This document shows, in pieces, positions 1 to 4,804 of a DNA stretch of 6,755 nucleotides. The stretch's first letter is position 1, and each line of letters begins with the position of its first letter. Source of the stretch: an uncultured Bacteroidaceae bacterium (GTDB taxonomy: Bacteria; Bacteroidota; Bacteroidia; Bacteroidales; Bacteroidaceae); the NCBI GenBank assembly GCA_904502185.1, contig CAJGDX010000103.1, forward strand, positions 1 to 6,755. The letters run 5' to 3'. A model generated the notes under the pieces. It did not search any database, was not told the origin of the DNA, and worked only from the letters and a program-made list of their open reading frames with translations. The translations under genes and the position numbers were made by a program.

Positions 1-1
1 C

Positions 2-1534
2 AAGGTGTACATACACGACTCCGCAGAGAACTACACCATACACACCCTGTCGCCCGACTGCGTCTATCTGCGCGAGGACGGCAACAGCTACTGGGCATGC
101 AACGGCATGCAAGGCCTGTCGCAACTGACACTGAAGAGCGGCAAGCTGACAGAGGTCGTCGGAAACATACTGCCCAACAGCCCGGCAAGAAACCTTTGCG
201 AATATCTCAGTTTCGCACCCGACGGCAAGCTGCTGGTAGCCGGAGGTAACCTCAACTACTTCGACAGAACATTCTACGACGGAACTGCCATGGCCTACGA
301 CGGCACACGATGGCTCAATTTCCAGGAGAAAGAGATAAAAGAGGCAACAGGACTTAATTATCAGAACATAACCTCGCTGGCACAAGACCCCACCGACGAA
401 GGACACTACTATGCAAGCTCGTTCGGTTACGGACTTTACGAATTCCGCGACGGAGAATTTGTAAAGCATTACAACCACAAGAACTCGGGGCTGAAGAGTG
501 TAATCAGCAGCGGATATGTCGAGCGCTACGTGCGTGTGCCACGCATAAGGTTCGACGCCGAGGGCAACCTGTGGATGACAAACACCGGAACCGAAGAGAT
601 TATCAAGGTACTGACAAAGGATGGCGAGTGGAAGGCATTGCGTTACACCGAGATTGTGAAACGCCCCACAATGGTGGAACTGCTGTTCGACTCGCGCGGA
701 TGGCTGTGGGTGACATCACTGCAGGCCGATGCGGGACTCTTCTGCGCCAAACTGAACAAGACCCCGTTAGACATTTCTGACGACGAATGTAAAATTGTCA
801 CCGAACATTTCAAGAACCAGGATGGTATCAGCTACGACATCAACCAGCTGTGCGCCCTTGCCGAAGACCGCAACGGACAGATGTGGATAGGCACCGACGC
901 AGGACTGTTCGTGCTGCCCTCGCCCAAGAAATTCTTCGATGGAAACGTCGTTTTTAATCAGATAAAAGTACCGCGCAACGATGGCACCGGCCTTGCCGAC
1001 TATCTGTTGAGCGGAGCATACATACAGGCTATAGGCATCGACGGCGCCAACCGCAAATGGATAGGCACAAAGGACAACGGCATCTATCTGATAAGCGCCG
1101 ACGGACTTGAAACGCTGCACCACTTCACCACCGACAACAGCCCCCTGCCATCAAACAGCATTGCAAGCATTGCCATCGACGCGGAGAGTGGCGAAGTGTT
1201 CATCGGCACCGACAAGGGACTGGCAAGCTACATGAGCGACGCCACCGAACCTGCCCCGATGCTGAAGGAGAACACACTGCGCGCCTACCCCAACCCTGTG
1301 CGCGAAAACTATACCGGCGACATTGCGGTGACGGGCTTCACCGGCGATTGCAACGTCAAGATTATCGACACAGCAGGTGCCCTTATATATGAGACAACCT
1401 CCAATGGAGGACAGATAACATGGAACGGCTGCAACATGCGCGGCGAGCGCGTAGGCGCAGGAGTCTACTATGTGCTTGGCTACGTCGAGGCAGGCAACGA
1501 AGGTGCAGCCACAAAAATCCTGATAATTAGATAG
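2..1534 (+). CDS. porZ: PorZ-like beta-propeller protein with T9SS-type C-terminal domain (5' partial)
   Basis: The reading frame is open from the first bases. The GTG at position 5 is most likely an internal valine, so the N-terminus lies upstream. Counting from that codon, 509 residues are visible. They carry recurring propeller-blade signatures of the two-component-regulator-propeller type: NLWMTN (188-193), WLWVTS (233-238), QMWIGT (292-297), RKWIGT (350-355) and EVFIGT (397-402). Residues 420-509 form a T9SS type A sorting-like beta-sandwich, with AYPNPV (427-432), VKIIDTAG, WNG, GVYYV and a terminal KILIIR. Known of the family: PorZ of Porphyromonas gingivalis is a surface protein with two propellers plus an uncleaved C-terminal domain, which works with the PorU sortase and delivers anionic LPS to it. 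The PorZ assignment is inference from this architecture and C-terminal wording. It could instead be another exported propeller protein. It is probably the upstream member of an operon with recR, 31 bases downstream. Confidence 0.75.
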   Translation, partial: KVYIHDSAENYTIHTLSPDCVYLREDGNSYWACNGMQGLSQLTLKSGKLTEVVGNILPNSPARNLCEYLSFAPDGKLLVAGGNLNYFDRTFYDGTAMAYDGTRWLNFQEKEIKEATGLNYQNITSLAQDPTDEGHYYASSFGYGLYEFRDGEFVKHYNHKNSGLKSVISSGYVERYVRVPRIRFDAEGNLWMTNTGTEEIIKVLTKDGEWKALRYTEIVKRPTMVELLFDSRGWLWVTSLQADAGLFCAKLNKTPLDISDDECKIVTEHFKNQDGISYDINQLCALAEDRNGQMWIGTDAGLFVLPSPKKFFDGNVVFNQIKVPRNDGTGLADYLLSGAYIQAIGIDGANRKWIGTKDNGIYLISADGLETLHHFTTDNSPLPSNSIASIAIDAESGEVFIGTDKGLASYMSDATEPAPMLKENTLRAYPNPVRENYTGDIAVTGFTGDCNVKIIDTAGALIYETTSNGGQITWNGCNMRGERVGAGVYYVLGYVEAGNEGAATKILIIR

Positions 1535-1553
1535 TAACACATAGTAAGAGAAG

Positions 1554-1558
1554 AGGAG
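1554..1558 (+). promoter_or_regulatory. Shine-Dalgarno-like site of recR
   Basis: AGGAG lies seven bases before the ATG at 1566, inside the 31-base gap after the propeller gene. It supports the chosen recR start. It is notable only because Bacteroidetes genes commonly lack a recognisable Shine-Dalgarno sequence, as the last gene in this window does. Confidence 0.5.
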
Positions 1559-1565
1559 ATAAAGA

Positions 1566-2186
1566 ATGAGTCAGGAATATCCATCAGCACTGTTCGAACG
1601 CGCCGTCGGCGAATTCTCGAAACTACCGGGAATAGGCCGCAAGACAGCCACACGACTGGTGCTTCACATACTGCGACAACCAACCGGCGACGTAGAAAAC
1701 TTTGCCGGAGCAATGACACAACTGAAGAAAGAGGTAAAATACTGCAAACACTGCTACGGAATATCCGACACCGAGGTGTGCCCCATCTGCGCCAACCCCC
1801 TGCGCGACCACTCCACCGTCTGCGTCGTGGAGAACATACAGGACATCATGGCGGTGGAAAACACCATGCAGTTCAAAGGGGTCTACCATGTGCTTGGCGG
1901 AGTAATTTCGCCCATGGATGGAATATCGCCCTCGGATCTGCAGATAGAGAGCCTTGTGGCACGTGTAGCCGAAGGAGGCATAAAAGAGATAATATTGGCA
2001 CTTAGCCCCACAATGGAGGGCGACACCACAAACTTCTACATATTCCGCAAACTGGCGGCCTACGACGTGAAACTCTCGGTAATTGCCCGTGGAATATCAG
2101 TAGGCGACGAGCTTGAATACACCGACGAGGTGACATTGGGACGCTCCATTGTCAACCGCACACCATTCACCGGTAAGAGTTTTTAA
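1566..2186 (+). CDS. recR: Recombination mediator protein RecR
   Basis: RecR works with RecO (and RecF) to load RecA onto SSB-coated single-stranded DNA during gap repair, acting as a ring-shaped DNA clamp in the cytoplasm. All family landmarks are visible in the 206 residues, which is the usual length. An N-terminal helix-hairpin-helix contains LPGIGRKTATRL (20-31). A four-cysteine zinc site is formed by C60, C63, C72 and C75. The Toprim domain starts at VCVVEN (85-90, conserved Glu at 90) and continues through LALSPTMEGD (144-153). The C-terminal Walker-B-like segment reads GDELEYTDEVTLGRSIVNR (180-198). The start is set by the AGGAG seven bases upstream and by the N-terminus matching the family. 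No key residue is missing. It sits within an envelope-related gene cluster and has no promoter of its own that I can see, so it is probably co-transcribed with the propeller gene upstream. Confidence 0.97.
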   Translation: MSQEYPSALFERAVGEFSKLPGIGRKTATRLVLHILRQPTGDVENFAGAMTQLKKEVKYCKHCYGISDTEVCPICANPLRDHSTVCVVENIQDIMAVENTMQFKGVYHVLGGVISPMDGISPSDLQIESLVARVAEGGIKEIILALSPTMEGDTTNFYIFRKLAAYDVKLSVIARGISVGDELEYTDEVTLGRSIVNRTPFTGKSF

Positions 2187-2221
2187 GGCAGTTTCAACAC
2201 AAAAACAGGAAACAGAGAAAC

Positions 2222-2650
2222 ATGAACAACAATACATTGGGAAAGACACGATTGCTATTTTGGGTGTTGCTGTTGACAGCAGCAGCCACAACAATACTTT
2301 TTGAGGCAGGCATACTGACACGCGGAACCATCGACGTCAGCGACACCACACGCTACCTTCTGGACGTAACAGGAGTGCTTGTAACCATTTGCCTGATTCC
2401 CATCGCCATAAAAAAATTCAGTAACGCCACAGAGGCAGCCAAAGAGAGCGACGAAGCGACATTTGCCGAGGTCTACTGCCACGCGAGCAAAATACGCCTT
2501 ATGCTCTTCTTTGTGGTGATGATGACCAACATAGGACTATACTACGGCACAGCAAACAACGGCGCTCTCTACTGTGCATTGATAGGTGCGGCACTGTTCC
2601 TGTACAGTTTCCCCCGTAAACGAACCATGCAGTTAATGAGAGAAGAATGA
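2222..2650 (+). CDS. Small four-helix inner-membrane protein, unknown function
   Basis: I do not recognise a named family. The 142-residue product has four hydrophobic segments long enough to span the membrane, at about 11-31, 46-64, 91-109 and 113-131. A charged, Glu/Ala-rich loop lies between helices 2 and 3 (roughly 65-90), and a short basic tail begins at PRKR (131-134). There is no signal-peptidase or lipoprotein site and no catalytic motif. Its start lies 35 bases after recR, preceded by a weak AGGA. Its stop overlaps the glycosyltransferase start in an ATGA arrangement, which suggests coupled translation and a shared role at the membrane. That it is a real gene rests on uninterrupted length, membrane topology, same-strand packing and the overlap. 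An accessory role for the neighbouring glycosyltransferase would be inference from position only. Confidence 0.85.
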   Translation: MNNNTLGKTRLLFWVLLLTAAATTILFEAGILTRGTIDVSDTTRYLLDVTGVLVTICLIPIAIKKFSNATEAAKESDEATFAEVYCHASKIRLMLFFVVMMTNIGLYYGTANNGALYCALIGAALFLYSFPRKRTMQLMREE

Positions 2651-3843
2651 AACTGTCGATAGTCATAGTAAACTACAACGTAAAATATTACCTCGAGCAG
2701 TGTCTGCGCGCGGTACAGCGTGCCGTGTCCGACATCAGCCACGAAGTAATTGTGGTCGACAACGACTCCGAAGATGGCTCCATGCTATATCTGAAGCCAC
2801 GCTTCCCCGACGTAAGATGGATAGAGTGCAAAGAGAACGGAGGATTCTCGCACGGCAACAACATAGGATTCTCACACGCCAGGGGAGAGTATATATTGAT
2901 GCTCAACCCCGACACTATAGTCACCCGCGAAGCGCTTGAGGGAGGCGTACGCTTCATGGACGAACACCCCGAGGCAGGAGCCGCCGGAGTAAGAATGATA
3001 AACAAGGACGGCACCTTCGCCATGGAGTCGCGCCGAGGCATAGTAACCCCCTGGGTGGCTCTGTGCAAAGCCACAGGACTCTGCCGACGCTACCCCAAAA
3101 GCCGACTCTTCGGACACTACTACATGAGCTACCTCAACACCGAGGAGGTGAACCCCATAGAGATGGTCTCAGGAGCATTCATGATGCTGCGCAGCGACAC
3201 ACTGAAACGTATAGGCACACTCGACGAACAATTCTTCATGTACTGGGAGGACAGCGACCTGTCGTACAGAATACTGAAGTCGGGAGAGAAAAACTACTAC
3301 CTGCCCTACACCATCTTCCACTACAAGGGCGAAAGTTCGGTGAAAAGTCTGTTGCGCTACCGCTACTGGCTCTACTCGTCGTTGCAGATATTCTTCAGGA
3401 AACATTTTCCGCTCTATCACATACTGATGTATATTCCCCTGCAGATAGCAGTGGCAATACTGAAGTTCCGCATACACCATGCCTACCCCATGCTCTACGG
3501 AAAAAACTGGGACAAATACCAGGAGCCTAAAAAACGTTTCCTTGTCATTGGCAGTCAACAGGCATGCGAAGAGATAAAGGCAATATGCGCAGCCAACAAC
3601 CTCGACGAAGCGCACATGTACATAGCCGCCACCGAAGCCGAAAAACCGCTGGGACACCTTGAAGCAGGCGACACAACCGCATACAGCCACGTGCTGTACG
3701 ATGCCGAGAGCTACAGCTACGACACAATATTGAAACTGTTGCGAGAGACACCCGGCAACAATCTGCGTCTGGCAACATACTCCACAGCAACAGGTAACCT
3801 TATAACCGAGGATGCAATATACAATCTGAAGAACAATGAGTGA
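2647..3843 (+). CDS. Family 2 glycosyltransferase (rhamnosyltransferase/WbbL-like) with C-terminal Rossmann-like extension
   Basis: This is an inverting GT-A glycosyltransferase expected to move a sugar from a nucleotide-sugar donor to a surface-glycan acceptor at the inner face of the membrane. The N-terminal fold opens with LSIVIVNYN (3-11). The donor-binding VVDNDSEDGS is at 36-45. The metal-binding DXD equivalent is NPD (87-89), followed by VSGAFMMLR (174-182) and the acceptor-side region FFMYWEDSDLSYRI (196-209), with E201/D202 as candidate base residues. A partly hydrophobic segment (about 258-274) may associate with the membrane. Residues about 295-398 are beyond the usual GT2 length. 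They begin KKRFLVIGSQQ, like the first strand of a Rossmann fold, and resemble the accessory domain seen on some Bacteroidetes glycosyltransferases. Donor and acceptor cannot be read from the sequence. The gene overlaps its upstream neighbour by 4 bases and its downstream neighbour by 8. Confidence 0.92.
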   Translation: MKLSIVIVNYNVKYYLEQCLRAVQRAVSDISHEVIVVDNDSEDGSMLYLKPRFPDVRWIECKENGGFSHGNNIGFSHARGEYILMLNPDTIVTREALEGGVRFMDEHPEAGAAGVRMINKDGTFAMESRRGIVTPWVALCKATGLCRRYPKSRLFGHYYMSYLNTEEVNPIEMVSGAFMMLRSDTLKRIGTLDEQFFMYWEDSDLSYRILKSGEKNYYLPYTIFHYKGESSVKSLLRYRYWLYSSLQIFFRKHFPLYHILMYIPLQIAVAILKFRIHHAYPMLYGKNWDKYQEPKKRFLVIGSQQACEEIKAICAANNLDEAHMYIAATEAEKPLGHLEAGDTTAYSHVLYDAESYSYDTILKLLRETPGNNLRLATYSTATGNLITEDAIYNLKNNE

Positions 3844-4363
3844 AAAATGGCTGCAAAGTGAGAACATCCGTCTGAGAGCGCCCGAACCCGAGGACCTTGA
3901 ACTGATGTACCGTATGGAGAACGACCCCACACTGTGGAGCGTCGGTAACACCCTGTTGCCATATTCACGACACACCCTGCGGCTCTACATTGAACAGAGC
4001 GCGCACGACCTTTACGCCGAACGTCAGGCACGTTTCGTCATTGAGACATGCCACGGCGAGGCCATAGGCATGATAGACCTTGCCGACTACTCGCCCCACG
4101 ACGCACGCGCCGAAGTCTGCATAGGCCTGCTGGGGGAACAGCGCGGCAAAGGCATTGCAGGCGAAGCACTCGCCCTGATGAAAGAATACTCGTTCCGCTA
4201 TCTGAATATGCACCAGCTGTACGCATATATCCCCACGGAACACACAGCAAGCAAAAAACTTTTCGAAAAAGCAGGCTTCGAACACACCTGCACACTGAAA
4301 AACTGGAAACGCGACGGAGAGAAATTCATAGACATTATGCTCTATCAGCTGATAAAAAATTAG
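3836..4363 (+). CDS. GNAT family N-acetyltransferase, RimJ/RimL/SpeG-like
   Basis: The 175-residue product has the single-domain layout of the Acetyltransf_3 branch of GNAT enzymes, which transfer an acetyl group from acetyl-CoA to an amine. It opens with IRLRAPEPEDLELMYRMEND (11-30). The pyrophosphate-binding motif A is EQRGKGIAGEAL (101-112), matching Q/R-x-x-G-x-G/A. The C-terminal motif B region is TASKKLFEKAGFE (137-149), and the end strand is IDIMLYQL. SpeG (polyamine) and RimL (ribosomal protein N-terminus) enzymes share this plan, and some sugar-amine acetyltransferases do too. The substrate cannot be decided here. Position after a glycosyltransferase makes an envelope substrate possible but unproven. 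The ATG overlaps the glycosyltransferase stop by 8 bases, so expression is probably coupled. I found no convincing intrinsic terminator directly after the stop; the downstream sequence is A-rich. Confidence 0.92.
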   Translation: MSEKWLQSENIRLRAPEPEDLELMYRMENDPTLWSVGNTLLPYSRHTLRLYIEQSAHDLYAERQARFVIETCHGEAIGMIDLADYSPHDARAEVCIGLLGEQRGKGIAGEALALMKEYSFRYLNMHQLYAYIPTEHTASKKLFEKAGFEHTCTLKNWKRDGEKFIDIMLYQLIKN

Positions 4364-4374
4364 CTATTTTCAGT

Positions 4375-4430
4375 AAAAAACGGCGCAAAGACAAAGAAAA
4401 TCGTAAAAAACAGAGAAAAAATCGCCAAAA
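4375..4430 (+). promoter_or_regulatory. Phased A-tracts upstream of the tRNA promoter (UP-like/curved DNA)
   Basis: Six A-tracts of 3-6 bases are centred at about 4377.5, 4388, 4398.5, 4407.5, 4418.5 and 4428.5, so they recur every 9-11 bases, close to one helical turn. They end directly before the -33 TTTG. In-phase A-tracts bend DNA, and A-rich sequence upstream of stable-RNA promoters often contacts the RNA polymerase alpha subunit. The phasing is seen directly; the activating role is inferred. Confidence 0.5.
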
Positions 4431-4480
4431 TATTTGCAGAATAGAAAAAAGTCCGTATCTTTGCACACGCTTTGAAACAC
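4431..4480 (+). repeat. Promoter-leader direct repeat, copy 1
   Basis: Fifty bases covering the tRNA-Asp promoter and the start of its leader match 6706-6755 at 45 positions. The stretch 4442-4466 is identical. The offset between copies is 2275 bases. Confidence 0.85.
4433..4463 (+). promoter_or_regulatory. Bacteroidetes-type promoter of tRNA-Asp
   Basis: TTTG at 4433-4436 and TATCTTTG at 4456-4463 are separated by 19 bases. This matches the Bacteroidetes primary sigma consensus (TTTG near -33, TAnnTTTG near -7). Transcription should start around 4470, leaving a leader of about 30 bases before the tRNA. That leader can form a small hairpin, GCTTTG (4469-4474) with CAAAGC (4480-4485). An almost identical copy lies at the window's right end. 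Confidence 0.85.
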
Positions 4481-4500
4481 AAAGCAAAGACATACATAAT

Positions 4501-4574
4501 GGTGCGTTAGTTCAGTTGGTTAGAATACATGCCTGTCACGCATGGGGTCACGGGTTCGAGTCCCGTACGCACCG
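4501..4574 (+). tRNA. tRNA-Asp (GTC anticodon)
   Basis: A full cloverleaf can be drawn by hand. The acceptor stem pairs GGTGCGT (4501-4507) with ACGCACC (4567-4573), with discriminator G at 4574. The D stem is GTTC/GAAT with a G-T end pair. The anticodon stem is CATGC (4528-4532)/GCATG (4540-4544) around loop CTGTCAC, with anticodon GTC at 4535-4537. The variable loop is GGGTC. The T stem is ACGGG/CCCGT around TTCGAGT. Anticodon GTC reads GAC and GAT codons, and G at the discriminator is the normal aspartate identity base. The 3' CCA is not encoded (CAA follows), so it must be added by the CCA-adding enzyme. Length is 74 bases. Confidence 0.97.
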
Positions 4575-4575
4575 C

Positions 4576-4609
4576 AAGAAGAAACCGAAAGGTTTCTTCT
4601 TTGTTTTAT
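4576..4609 (+). terminator. Hairpin terminator or processing hairpin after tRNA-Asp
   Basis: An 11-base-pair perfect stem (4576-4586 with 4591-4601) is closed by a C(GAAA)G tetraloop and followed by TTGTTTTAT. It begins one base after the discriminator base's neighbour, so it also defines the tRNA 3' trailer. The T-tract is interrupted by a G and then A, so termination may be partial; the stronger hairpin at 4672 could serve as a backup. Confidence 0.75.
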
Positions 4610-4671
4610 ATACATACAACCCGTGCCCCCTGGGGTCAGGGTTCTTTGCAAGCAAAGCAGGTTCGTGAAAC
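4610..4671 (+). other. Unexplained structured stretch between two terminators (possible small RNA or tRNA trailer)
   Basis: No protein gene is supported here. Two short hairpins can be drawn: CCCTG (4628-4632) with CAGGG (4637-4641), and CTTTG (4644-4648) with CAAAG (4653-4657). The GC-rich start (4621-4641) stands out against the AT-rich surroundings. With the terminator at 4672-4706 this could be the 3' portion of a small RNA or an extended tRNA-Asp trailer. No clear TTTG-N19-TAnnTTTG promoter of its own is seen. Confidence 0.3.
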
Positions 4672-4706
4672 AAAAAGTCTTTCAGTTCACTGAGAGGCTT
4701 TTTTTA
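4672..4706 (+). terminator. Strong intrinsic terminator
   Basis: A 14-base-pair stem (4672-4685 with 4690-4703) has two T-G wobble pairs (4678/4697 and 4681/4694), a TTCA loop and a run of seven T. The A-run before it and the T-run after it extend the stem. It is the end signal for whatever is transcribed from the tRNA-Asp promoter, or from a small RNA, and insulates the next gene. It is related in sequence to the terminator at 6637. Confidence 0.85.
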
Positions 4707-4719
4707 TTTGCATATATTC
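4692..4719 (+). repeat. Direct repeat, left copy (terminator 3' arm plus CATATATTC)
   Basis: GAGAGGC, a T-run, a five-base link (ATTTG) and CATATATTC. It matches 6652-6677 apart from two substitutions and a two-base difference in T-run length. The shared CATATATTC lies beyond the terminator hairpin and so is not explained by hairpin function. Confidence 0.6.
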
Positions 4720-4778
4720 CCGCAAATCATCCCTCTTTATTCTTTGATTATCATCCACTATTCGCTACATTTGCGGGA
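4718..4778. repeat. 10-bp inverted repeat bracketing the DUF4838 promoter
   Basis: TCCCGCAAAT (4718-4727) and ATTTGCGGGA (4769-4778) are perfect inverted copies 41 bases apart. The left arm lies upstream of the -33 element and the right arm overlaps the last bases of the -7 element. This placement would suit an operator for a dimeric regulator, but the arms are far apart and no regulator gene is next door, so the role is inferred. Confidence 0.4.
4743..4773 (+). promoter_or_regulatory. Bacteroidetes-type promoter of the DUF4838 gene
   Basis: TTTG at 4743-4746 is followed after exactly 19 bases by TACATTTG at 4766-4773, a full match to TTTG/TAnnTTTG with the same spacing as the two tRNA-type promoters in the window. 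Transcription should start near 4780, giving an untranslated leader of about 25 bases before the ATG at 4805. The leader shows no Shine-Dalgarno sequence. Confidence 0.75.
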
Positions 4779-4804
4779 GAACATTCACATAACCCCATCC
4801 AACC

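Noticed and set aside
5..7. GTG at position 5 as the true start of the first gene
   Set aside because: The frame is open to the window edge, propeller sequence is already under way and no signal peptide is seen, although an exported protein of this type needs one. It is treated as internal.
3169..3975. A 268-codon open frame on the minus strand
   Set aside because: It lies antisense to the well-supported glycosyltransferase and GNAT genes, has Cys/Val-rich composition typical of antisense shadows, and shows no recognisable motif.
4349..4373. Possible terminator after the GNAT gene (CTGA ... TCAG around the stop codon)
   Set aside because: The pairing is broken by mismatches and is AT-only in the middle, and no T-run follows. 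It is too weak to call.
4048..4668. A 206-codon plus-strand frame running through the GNAT gene, the tRNA and the first terminator
   Set aside because: It crosses a tRNA and a terminator, is Arg/His-rich as expected from an out-of-frame reading, and has no homology signal I can recognise.
4621..4671. Decayed tRNA or tRNA fragment as the source of the GC-rich stretch
   Set aside because: Although GGTTCG resembles a T-loop start, no acceptor or anticodon stems can be matched around it.
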